Source: a virus
DNA length: 64,000 nucleotides
Direction: 5' to 3' (one strand)
Virus record (IMG/VR): IMGVR_UViG_3300035698_012088
Coordinates: 95,413-159,412 of that record
Part shown: positions 57,788-63,998 of the stretch, one piece after another
How the letters are laid out: every line of letters begins with the position of its first letter
Position numbering within the stretch: the stretch's first letter is position 1
The notes under the pieces: generated by a model
What the model was told of the DNA's origin: nothing
Database searches by the model: none
The model's input: only the letters and a program-made list of their open reading frames with translations
Position numbers and translations under genes: made by a program

Positions 57788-57904
57788 GTAATAGAGTGGT
57801 TGAGATATGAAGGTGGAATAGCCACAGAATGGGAAAGAGAGTTCTACGCTGAACTCTTCAACAGTACACAGCCCATCAACGCATTGTTCTGGGATGTGAA
57901 GTAA
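57788..57904 (+). CDS. In-frame extension after an amber stop
   Basis: Thirty-eight codons follow the TAG of the previous gene in frame (VIEWLRYEGGIATEWEREFY ... LFWDVK). There is no ATG or GTG near its beginning; a TTG at 57800 is possible. Either a small gene with TTG start or a readthrough tail. Confidence 0.35.
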   Translation, partial: VIEWLRYEGGIATEWEREFYAELFNSTQPINALFWDVK

Positions 57905-57914
57905 AGGAAGTGAT

Positions 57915-58079
57915 ATGGAATCTGAACTGATTACAACAGAAGAGTTTGTGGAAAAGGTCAGAGATGGCATCTTTACTTTTGGGCAGTTCGTCCATGCCCA
58001 TGAAGATGACTTTCCTGAAAATATGTCTATGGAAGAGTGGATGGAAGAATTCACTAAGTTTGTGGTTGAAGATGGGTAA
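57915..58079 (+). CDS. Unknown 54-residue acidic protein
   Basis: ATG after aaggaag. MESELITTEEFVEKVRDGIF, acidic helical. Overlaps the next gene by eight bases. Confidence 0.58.
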   Translation: MESELITTEEFVEKVRDGIFTFGQFVHAHEDDFPENMSMEEWMEEFTKFVVEDG

Positions 58080-58482
58080 AGGGATAACACAAGCAGATTT
58101 TTTTCCAATAACAAAGAGCATAATGGCACTGTGCCCAGGTATATTAGTACATTATGACAATAGAGTTTTCACCTTTGAACTTAGTGAAGGAGATACATCT
58201 TTAGACTTTAAGATGCACTTGAGACCAAAAAAGAATTGTGCAGAGCTCTGCACTCTTGTGACATATATTAGAAAAAATGAGGATACAAGAATAGTAGAAT
58301 TTATACATGAGAATCGTATAGATGCAGAAGGTATAACAGCTTGGATCTTAAATACAGTAATCAAAGAGTGGTATTTCAGAGAGCTTGAACATAGTAACAA
58401 TGTAATAGTTGAACATACAGAACTTAAGCAATCTCTGAAAAAGAAGATAGGATTATCCCTCCTAGCAACATGGGAGCTGTAA
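58072..58482 (+). CDS. Cassette gene A copy 2, unknown
   Basis: 136 residues: MGKGITQADFFPITKSIMAL ... ILNTVIKEWYFRELEHSNNV. Intact relative of the frameshifted gene at 55474. Function unknown; mixed beta then helical. Confidence 0.65.
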   Translation: MGKGITQADFFPITKSIMALCPGILVHYDNRVFTFELSEGDTSLDFKMHLRPKKNCAELCTLVTYIRKNEDTRIVEFIHENRIDAEGITAWILNTVIKEWYFRELEHSNNVIVEHTELKQSLKKKIGLSLLATWEL

Positions 58483-58713
58483 ATGGAAGAAGAAATTGAA
58501 GCTCCTTTAGCACTTGTTAAAGTTGTTGAGGGGGATATTGCCGATATCTTTTCACAGGCATGGAAAAAAGATGGAAAAGATAACTCTACGTATAACAAGC
58601 TTATAGCTGGTTTAGACGGTGCAGGAGATCTAACAGAAGCCTTAACCCAGATGTTGGAAGTATTACACGATCTAGGATATGTACATCTAGAAGGAAGAAA
58701 GGAAGGAGGATAA
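58483..58713 (+). CDS. Cassette gene B copy 2, unknown
   Basis: 76 residues: MEEEIEAPLALVKVVEGDIA ... MLEVLHDLGYVHLEGRKEGG; relative of the 55853 protein. Confidence 0.65.
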   Translation: MEEEIEAPLALVKVVEGDIADIFSQAWKKDGKDNSTYNKLIAGLDGAGDLTEALTQMLEVLHDLGYVHLEGRKEGG

Positions 58714-58714
58714 G

Positions 58715-59035
58715 ATGAAAGACATTATAGATCAAGATGGGGAAGAATATACTCTTGACGAATACGAAGCTAAGCTTATGAAAGAGACTGGAGTGACTAG
58801 AGAAGAGTGGTTCATGGAAACAGACCCTGATGACCCTCCTTTCCAAGTAGGAGATAAGGTTAATATCAAGTCCATGTCTGGAGATATCCCTGCAGAGTAT
58901 TTCCATATCCTTAGGGAGCCCCAAGAAGTAGAGTCTCTGATACCTGTACCTTGTAGTGATGGGTCTATTTGGTCTGTGGATCTTGTAGACGTACCCTTTA
59001 TCTTCAACCAAGAAGATTTGGAAAAGGTAGAATAA
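58715..59035 (+). CDS. Unknown 106-residue acidic protein
   Basis: Not recognised. Acidic helix first, then FQVGDKVNIKSMSGDIPAEY, which looks like a small SH3/KOW-like barrel segment. Confidence 0.66.
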   Translation: MKDIIDQDGEEYTLDEYEAKLMKETGVTREEWFMETDPDDPPFQVGDKVNIKSMSGDIPAEYFHILREPQEVESLIPVPCSDGSIWSVDLVDVPFIFNQEDLEKVE

Positions 59036-59053
59036 TGAAAGGAAGGTAAAGAG

Positions 59054-59170
59054 ATGAGCTATTTTGAACATGTTGAGAAGCACCCTTTTGAGCATTTACT
59101 TGCTCGCATACTGGGTAGTATTTCAGGCTACTTTGCCACTGGGGCTTTCATAGATTTTCTAGGAGGATAG
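59054..59170 (+). CDS. 38-residue peptide
   Basis: ATG ten bases after aagg. MSYFEHVEKHPFEHLLARIL with a moderately hydrophobic end; possibly membrane-associated. Confidence 0.45.
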   Translation: MSYFEHVEKHPFEHLLARILGSISGYFATGAFIDFLGG

Positions 59171-59172
59171 AT

Positions 59173-59409
59173 GTGAGTCTATTTCACAAACATACATTCC
59201 TTTCTGAAGTTAAGGATGGATATCAGTTCTGCAAAGTTTGTGGAAAAGCTGTACCTGTAGAACCTATAGGATGTGAACATATATGGGAAGAGTTTACACG
59301 ATTTGATACAAAGAGAACGAGTAATAAAGCTATTATAGCTAGAACCTTTATAATGAAATGCAGTCAATGTGGAGAGATGAAAAGACATCTCTTTAAAGTG
59401 GAAGACTAA
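59173..59409 (+). CDS. Single zinc-finger repeat protein
   Basis: 78 residues with one repeat of the 53416 type (HKHTFLSEVKDGYQFCKVCG, KAVPVEPIGCEHIW) and the same C-terminal ribbon (MKCSQCGEMK). GTG start; aggagg upstream. Confidence 0.7.
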   Translation: MSLFHKHTFLSEVKDGYQFCKVCGKAVPVEPIGCEHIWEEFTRFDTKRTSNKAIIARTFIMKCSQCGEMKRHLFKVED

Positions 59410-59411
59410 AA

Positions 59412-59699
59412 ATGCAGATTTTAATTTCAGAACAGCTAGACACAATAGTAGACTGGTGTACCAATAATAGGGAAAAACTGGACTTAGAGTTCTATGATTC
59501 TGATGAAGATACGGGTCTTTATGAAGAAGAGTATACTGGCCTCTTAGATCGGGATAACTGGAGAGTAGGAGATATCCAACTAGAAGACTCAGAATATATA
59601 ATAAGTTTTGACTGTATTCTTTTAGACGATCAGCTAAGAGCTTATGTGTATCTAGATGAAGATGGTGTGTATAAGAGATTAGAGGTACAAGGAGAATAA
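59412..59699 (+). CDS. Unknown 95-residue acidic protein
   Basis: Strongly acidic, beta-like (DSEYIISFDCILLDDQLRAY). Function unknown. Confidence 0.65.
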   Translation: MQILISEQLDTIVDWCTNNREKLDLEFYDSDEDTGLYEEEYTGLLDRDNWRVGDIQLEDSEYIISFDCILLDDQLRAYVYLDEDGVYKRLEVQGE

Positions 59700-59700
59700 A

Positions 59701-60021
59701 GTGAAACCTTTTGCATTTGACTTTGTATTTGAGGACCCTATTAAAGGAGCCATTGTCCAAATATGGCATCTTCCTGTTGAAGCAGAAGAGCTAACAGAAG
59801 AGCAGAATAATAAACTCTTTGAAGAAATAGAAGATAGAAAACTAGAATATGATTTTGGTGTCCATGATGTAGGATATAGTGATGAGCTATTTGGATTTAA
59901 CTCTTATGAAGTAAAGTATGATAAGATCTCAGAATTACTGCAGATATGGAAAGATATTTTAACAAGCCTTGGTTTAGAAACAGGTGAGTGGAATATGGTT
60001 GAAGAAGAGAAGCAGGAATGA
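59701..60021 (+). CDS. Unknown 106-residue acidic protein
   Basis: GTG start after aaggagaataaa. Beta start (FAFDFVFEDPIKGAIVQIWH) and acidic helices. Function unknown. Confidence 0.65.
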   Translation: MKPFAFDFVFEDPIKGAIVQIWHLPVEAEELTEEQNNKLFEEIEDRKLEYDFGVHDVGYSDELFGFNSYEVKYDKISELLQIWKDILTSLGLETGEWNMVEEEKQE

Positions 60022-60035
60022 GTTAGGAGAATAAG

Positions 60036-60224
60036 ATGACTGGATGTGGTAACCATAGCTGTATCTTTGTTAAACCTAAAGGGCAGGGCACTAACAGTAA
60101 TTGTTCTTGCCTGAGTTCTTTGGATACAGAGAAACAGCTGTATATTAAGCAGCTCATATATCATGAGAAGGTGTATAAGAAGAGAATAGAGGAATTAGAA
60201 GCAGAGTTAAAACTTAAAGAATGA
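60036..60224 (+). CDS. Small Cys-rich coiled-coil protein
   Basis: 62 residues: MTGCGNHSCIFVK and CSCLSS, then a coiled coil (KVYKKRIEELEAELKLKE). Possible metal knuckle. Confidence 0.58.
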   Translation: MTGCGNHSCIFVKPKGQGTNSNCSCLSSLDTEKQLYIKQLIYHEKVYKKRIEELEAELKLKE

Positions 60225-60242
60225 TTTGGAGAAAGTGGAATA

Positions 60243-60413
60243 ATGAAAAGAAAATGGATAGTAGAAGTATTCCCTCATGAGGGCTTTGGCATAAGCATAG
60301 ATGGGAAAGAGATATATCTAACAGATGATAATGCCTCAGAAGTAGAGAGGCTATTGAATAAAGCAGAAGAGATGGAAGATATCCAGGACAGGGTGGAGAG
60401 AATGCAAAAGTAG
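60243..60413 (+). CDS. Unknown 56-residue protein
   Basis: MKRKWIVEVFPHEGFGISID, then a helical acidic end. ggag lies 11 bases upstream. Confidence 0.52.
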   Translation: MKRKWIVEVFPHEGFGISIDGKEIYLTDDNASEVERLLNKAEEMEDIQDRVERMQK

Positions 60414-60457
60414 ATGCTCTGTTTAAAGATGACTTCATTCTAGAGTATTACTAAGTT

Positions 60458-60483
60458 TCACAAGGGCTCTTAGCTCAGTAGGA
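60458..60483 (+). repeat. tRNA-5'-half-like repeat, copy 1
   Basis: A 26-base string that contains gggctcttagctcagtagg, like the acceptor and D arm of a tRNA, without a matching 3' half nearby. A copy with three differences lies at 60648. Its final ggag serves as ribosome site of the gene at 60491. Confidence 0.6.
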
Positions 60484-60490
60484 GAAGAAA

Positions 60491-60643
60491 ATGTTGATTC
60501 AATTAGCGGCCCATCAGACAGTAACTTATGTTAGTTGGCTAGAACAGTGGGAAAAGATTCATGGAAGAAACTCCACAGCTGTTCAGAGAACTGAAGCATT
60601 TTACGCATTAGTTCATAATAGAAAACCTAGTTGGATAGGTTGA
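60491..60643 (+). CDS. 50-residue protein between tRNA-like repeats
   Basis: MLIQLAAHQTVTYVSWLEQW and an amphipathic end. Starts seven bases after ggag at the end of the first repeat and stops five bases before the second. Function unknown. Confidence 0.5.
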   Translation: MLIQLAAHQTVTYVSWLEQWEKIHGRNSTAVQRTEAFYALVHNRKPSWIG

Positions 60644-60647
60644 AGGA

Positions 60648-60673
60648 TCACAAGGGCCCTTAGCTTAATAGGA
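60648..60673 (+). repeat. tRNA-5'-half-like repeat, copy 2
   Basis: Second copy (gggcccttagcttaatagg core). Its last three bases are the first bases of the tRNA-like RNA that follows. Confidence 0.6.
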
Positions 60674-60753
60674 AGTGTATGCCCCCTGGCTTATATCCAG
60701 TGCATTATAATGGGCTAATTTGGTGCATGTAGGTTCGAGGCCTACCACTTCCA
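60671..60753 (+). tRNA. tRNA-like, possible Ile(TAT), no D arm
   Basis: Acceptor ggaagtg (60671-60677) pairs fully with cacttcc (60746-60752), discriminator A. T arm gtagg/cctac is perfect. Stem ctgg/ccag closes cttatat, anticodon TAT at 60692-60694. Only eight bases separate acceptor and anticodon stem, so there is no D arm, while a 27-base variable region closes on tgca/tgca. Could also fold with a P2-like helix. Confidence 0.5.
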
Positions 60754-60767
60754 AAGTCTACCTTCTT

Positions 60768-61445
60768 TTAGAACAATTTGCATATATTTCTATATATTAT
60801 ATCTTCTATAATATTCAAATACTTTTTAGCCTTGTTGGGTTTGAAGTAACTCAAAGAAGAGACATCTATAGTACACATCTCTATCCCAGCCTCTAAACAG
60901 GCTTGGAACTTCCTTTCATCATTATTCTCTATTTTATCTAGTTTATCCTTACCAAAAATAGGTTCATAGTGAAATATCCCATTTAGTTCAAAGGCTAATT
61001 TCAGAGAGGGAATATAGATATCTAATTCTGAATTAATTGCATCTTTTCTGTTGAAATGAAATACTAGATCTGGATATAGAGGAGGAAGAACTTCTTGGAG
61101 CCAGACCTCTAGCTTAGATACTCTAGTCCCCTGAGTTTTGTGAGTATTATTATAAGTACATGCACAAGATCTGGAACAAAAGTGATTGGTATATCTTTTG
61201 ATTTGATTTGCCGCTTTACGAAACGATTTTTTACATTGGGAACATGTAACTATTTCTTTTGTTTTTCTCGCACTTCCACAACATCCTAAAGAGCAAAAAA
61301 TAGCTTTAGCACATCTACCTCGTATACACTGCTGTATGTAGTGTTTAGTTTTATAGAATGTTTTTGTACATTGTTTACATTTCAAAGGTAATTTATCTCT
61401 ACTTTTAGCTTGACCATACTCCTCTGGGGTATATAGTTTAATCAT
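60768..61445 (-). CDS. Vsr-like homing nuclease with zinc ribbons
   Basis: A 225-residue minus-strand protein. Several CxxC-type ribbons (CKQCTKTF, CSQCKKSF, CSRSC) occupy the first 130 residues. The C-terminal domain (about 140-215) has SKLEVWLQEVLPPLYPDLVF, INSELDIYIPSLKLAFELNG and IFHYEP, the pattern of Vsr-like/EDxHD nucleases used in homing. Met at 61445 has aaaggag upstream. It lies between tRNA-like RNAs. Confidence 0.8.
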   Translation of the reverse strand: MIKLYTPEEYGQAKSRDKLPLKCKQCTKTFYKTKHYIQQCIRGRCAKAIFCSLGCCGSARKTKEIVTCSQCKKSFRKAANQIKRYTNHFCSRSCACTYNNTHKTQGTRVSKLEVWLQEVLPPLYPDLVFHFNRKDAINSELDIYIPSLKLAFELNGIFHYEPIFGKDKLDKIENNDERKFQACLEAGIEMCTIDVSSLSYFKPNKAKKYLNIIEDIIYRNICKLF

Positions 61446-61464
61446 TTGAATCTCCTTTGTATAT

Positions 61465-61493
61465 AATGTACTGCACAAAGGAGTAGAAAACAA
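61465..61493 (-). promoter_or_regulatory. Sigma70-like promoter, minus strand
   Basis: TTGTTT (61493-61488), 17 bases, TACATT (61470-61465), 20 bases before the nuclease start on the minus strand. Confidence 0.4.
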
Positions 61494-61502
61494 CTTTTCA
61501 AT

Positions 61503-61590
61503 GGTTTCTGCCCCTCCACCGGCCCTCTAAGCCGATGACGTTAAACAGGAGGAAGGATGTCAAGAGGTTCAATTCCTCCAGAAATCTCCA
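61503..61590 (+). tRNA. tRNA-like, possible Arg(TCT), no D arm
   Basis: Acceptor ggtttct (61503-61509) pairs with agaaatc (61580-61586, one G-T), then T and CCA. The T arm has four pairs. Stem cggc/gccg closes cctctaa, anticodon TCT at 61526-61528, fitting the AGA-rich codon use; position 33 is C. No D arm fits; a 27-base variable region closes on tgac/gtca. Alternatively cctcc pairs with ggagg as a P2-like helix. Confidence 0.5.
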
Positions 61591-61594
61591 ATTT

Positions 61595-61654
61595 TTGAGG
61601 GCAGCTCACCATAGAGTGACTGGTAAATCTAGGCATACACTCCTAGTCCCTCAA
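61595..61654 (+). ncRNA. 60-nt cloverleaf-like RNA candidate
   Basis: ttgaggg (61595-61601) pairs exactly with ccctcaa (61648-61654). Inside are a hairpin tcac/gtga and a hairpin ctagg/cctag with loop of eight. It lacks T-loop consensus. It may be a small structured RNA or a tRNA remnant. Confidence 0.4.
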
Positions 61655-61680
61655 TCTATCAATTTTTGTAAAGGAGAGTA

Positions 61681-61902
61681 ATGAAAACATCAGATCTAAA
61701 AGTTGGAGATAAAGTCCATTATTCTCCTGCCCACTATGGAAAAACTAAGTGGGAAAATGGCCTAGTTAAAGAGATAAGAGATAGTAATACTGAAGGAGTT
61801 TGGGTTGTATATAACTGCAATGGTGAGTGGAAAAAGTACAAAGAGTACACAGGTGCCTTAACCAATTTAGAGGATCTGAAAAAGGGATGGAGAAAAGTAT
61901 GA
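61681..61902 (+). CDS. SH3/KOW-like small protein
   Basis: 73 residues: LKVGDKVHYSPAHYGKTKWE and NGLVKEI ... VWVVYNCNGEWKKYK, a small beta-barrel pattern common in phages. ATG eight bases after aaaggag. Confidence 0.7.
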   Translation: MKTSDLKVGDKVHYSPAHYGKTKWENGLVKEIRDSNTEGVWVVYNCNGEWKKYKEYTGALTNLEDLKKGWRKV

Positions 61903-62069
61903 AAATGAAACCAGAAGATCTACTCAAATGTCCTTATGGTCATCATTGCAAAGAATATAACAATACTTCAGATTGTGATGAGTGTTCCGATAAAGTAAAT
62001 GATGCTTGTTGGAAAAGATATGATAAATGGGAAGATGAAGAAGAAAGAAATATGAGAGAAGACCAATAA
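61899..62069 (+). CDS. Small Cys-rich protein
   Basis: 56 residues: LLKCPYGHHCKEYNNTSDCD and ECSDKVNDACW, a likely metal-binding cluster. ATGA overlap with the previous stop. Confidence 0.62.
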   Translation: MKMKPEDLLKCPYGHHCKEYNNTSDCDECSDKVNDACWKRYDKWEDEEERNMREDQ

Positions 62070-62070
62070 G

Positions 62071-62331
62071 ATGACAACTAAACTTTGGATTGTGTATCAT
62101 GTGGAAGAGGGTGAGGTCTGGTTGGCTAGCAAACCAGCTTTCCTCACTACTAGAGGTTTAAAACAGTCTTTTGCCTATCTCCATATGAAACCAGAATCAG
62201 AAACAGATACAAAGATAGTATTTAAGTATAGAGGGTATGAGTCTAACAAAGACTGCTTCTATGTAGCAATACTTAAAACACTTAGAACAGATCTCTCTGC
62301 CTATGAGAAGAGATCTAAAAAGGATTTGTAA
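62071..62331 (+). CDS. Unknown 86-residue protein
   Basis: MTTKLWIVYHVEEGEVWLAS, mixed fold, basic end. Function unknown. Confidence 0.66.
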   Translation: MTTKLWIVYHVEEGEVWLASKPAFLTTRGLKQSFAYLHMKPESETDTKIVFKYRGYESNKDCFYVAILKTLRTDLSAYEKRSKKDL

Positions 62332-62717
62332 TGAAAAATGCGAAAACAATAAGATTCCTCGTAGTGTGTGGTATGACTTGGACAGGAGTCTTTGCAGTGT
62401 ATTCCCTTTGCCTGGTAGTTTTAGGAAGCTACTGGCAGGTACTTACCTGCCTTATACAAATTGCGGCCTTCCTGGTATTTAATAGGTGGAGAATAAATGG
62501 GAATAAGTGGAGAGAGCATATGAAGGTTGATCCTTTCCCCACCATTGCTACTATGAATAAAAAGGATTGCGAAGAGATATTAGGTACTGTCAAGACAGAA
62601 AGAGGCCTAATGCCTGATACTGAAGAACCTGATGTAGAGTACGAGGTGTGGCTTCATACTATAGAAGAAGCTTGTAACACTAGAATAGCAAAACTTGAAG
62701 AAGAAAAGGTTACATAA
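62331..62717 (+). CDS. Two-helix membrane protein, copy 1
   Basis: 128 residues: KTIRFLVVCGMTWTGVFAVY and WQVLTCLIQIAAFLVFNRW are membrane helices; cytoplasmic FPTIATMNKKDCEEILGTV and an acidic end. The next gene is a paralog. Confidence 0.72.
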   Translation: MKNAKTIRFLVVCGMTWTGVFAVYSLCLVVLGSYWQVLTCLIQIAAFLVFNRWRINGNKWREHMKVDPFPTIATMNKKDCEEILGTVKTERGLMPDTEEPDVEYEVWLHTIEEACNTRIAKLEEEKVT

Positions 62718-63162
62718 TGGTACATTTAAAGACAATGAGACGATTCAATATAGCAGGTATGGTTTGGTGCTCCTGCTGGGCATTCTTGTCACTTTGCCAT
62801 ATATTTTTAGGAAACATGTATCACATATTCCCCTTATTCTCCAATTAGTTGCCCTATATGTATTTAATAGAGGAAGCATACACTGTAGTGAAATTGAAGA
62901 TGATAAAGATGCAGAGAAAGACTGCACCACCCTCAATCCTTTTGAAGAGATAACTTCAATGGATAAAGAGTCTTGTGAAGCCGTGCTTGAGGTGCTTATA
63001 GAGTTAGATAGGGAAGGAAGCGACCCCGAGTTCGAAGAAGCAATAAAACTCAGGCTCAAAGTACTTGAACTTGAGGCTGAACTACAAGCAGAGAGAGAAG
63101 TAGTTATTGGAGAGAGTAAAAGAGAAGTTGAAGGAGAGGTAGATGAAACTAGTGACAGCTGA
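62717..63162 (+). CDS. Two-helix membrane protein, copy 2, frameshifted
   Basis: From ATG 62717 the first 31 residues (LKTMRRFNIAGMVW ...) match copy 1; the match continues in the -1 frame (LILQLVALYVFNR ... ITSMDKESCEAVLEVL) after ATTTTTA near 62801-62807. With the shift, 55 residues align to copy 1 without gaps. Without it, the second frame would need a TTG at 62695. A programmed -1 shift, a mutation or a missing T are possible. Confidence 0.62.
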
Positions 63163-63424
63163 GGATGTAGACCATATAGAACACATAAGAGAGGAGAACG
63201 TAGAGGAAGAAGTTGGTTGTGAGGAGCTTCTGGGAAGACATATCCAAAGCCTTTACCCTAATGCCCCTACAGATGTCTGGGAATGCCAAGACTGGATGTT
63301 GGAGAATGTGTTTGATACAGACAGAGGCGCCCCACCACCAGAGTTCTCTGGAATAGTAGCTGCTGCTATTAACACAGATCCTACTGCAAGACAAGAGTTT
63401 TGGGACGTGTACAACGATTTGTAA
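63143..63424 (+). CDS. Unknown 93-residue acidic protein
   Basis: MKLVTAEDVDHIEHIREENV, acidic helices, then PTDVWECQDWMLENVF. Function unknown. Confidence 0.65.
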   Translation: MKLVTAEDVDHIEHIREENVEEEVGCEELLGRHIQSLYPNAPTDVWECQDWMLENVFDTDRGAPPPEFSGIVAAAINTDPTARQEFWDVYNDL

Positions 63425-63431
63425 TATCACT

Positions 63432-63520
63432 GGAGAGGTGACCGGAACTGGTAACGGCCCTGACTGCTAATCAGGTGTCCTTCATTGGACATGTGGATTC
63501 GATCTCCACCCTCTCCGCCA
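63432..63520 (+). tRNA. tRNA-Ser(GCT)
   Basis: Acceptor ggagagg/cctctcc, discriminator G, encoded CCA. Anticodon stem cctga/tcagg closes ctgctaa, anticodon GCT at 63466-63468. Long variable arm (tgtcc/ggaca) and T arm gtgga/tccac. Confidence 0.9.
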
Positions 63521-63537
63521 AACAACTAAGGATAAAA

Positions 63538-63711
63538 ATGGAAACAACATGTTTGAACTGTACACATTATCTTATGTGTAAATTTAAGCTCGACCCTTAT
63601 AATGGGAACTCCTCTGATGGATTCCCTGCCAAAGATTACGTAAAATATGTGAGAGATATGCACAGAGTACAGGCTAAAAGCTGTGAAGAGTACGAAGAGA
63701 AAGCAATTTAG
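63538..63711 (+). CDS. Small Cys protein, unknown
   Basis: 57 residues: METTCLNCTHYLMCKFKLDP, DGFPAKDYVKYVRD, CEEYEEKAI; a CxxC with further Cys. ATG after aagga; longer frames overlap the tRNA. Confidence 0.64.
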   Translation: METTCLNCTHYLMCKFKLDPYNGNSSDGFPAKDYVKYVRDMHRVQAKSCEEYEEKAI

Positions 63712-63715
63712 TATT

Positions 63716-63810
63716 TTGTACTGATATGGAGGTGATGACTCTTATAGTTGAGACAGGTCTGTCATGGGTTCGAATCCCTAAGCTATACCTACATCGGGAT
63801 ATCAGTACAA
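63716..63810 (+). ncRNA. tRNA-like RNA closed by 12-bp helix
   Basis: ttgtactgatat (63716-63727) is exactly complementary to 63799-63810. Inside is a T-arm-like gggttcgaatccc (63765-63777) and a stem tatagtt/agctata around it. No standard cloverleaf fits, so it is a tRNA relic or another structured RNA. Confidence 0.45.
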
Positions 63811-63851
63811 TTCAATCTCAAGAAGAGTTAAGAAGAAAAAGGAAATGAAAA

Positions 63852-63998
63852 ATGAGTTGTGATATCTGTGGAAGAACTGGCTGTGTTGAATCCTTCCACT
63901 CTCTAGAAGAACAAGAAAGATTCTCAGAATCTACAGAAGCCTTTGAGAAGGCTAGAGAGATCAGAGAAAGAATAAGAACAGAGGAGGAAGAAGAGTGA
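63852..63998 (+). CDS. 48-residue CxxC acidic peptide
   Basis: MSCDICGRTGCVESFHSLEE followed by a charged helix ending in Glu. aaggaa upstream. Function unknown. Confidence 0.55.
   Translation: MSCDICGRTGCVESFHSLEEQERFSESTEAFEKAREIRERIRTEEEEE

Noticed and set aside
61503-61590. Amber suppressor tRNA (anticodon CTA)
   Set aside because: CTA occurs in the loop, but the seven-base loop closed by cggc/gccg puts TCT in the anticodon position.
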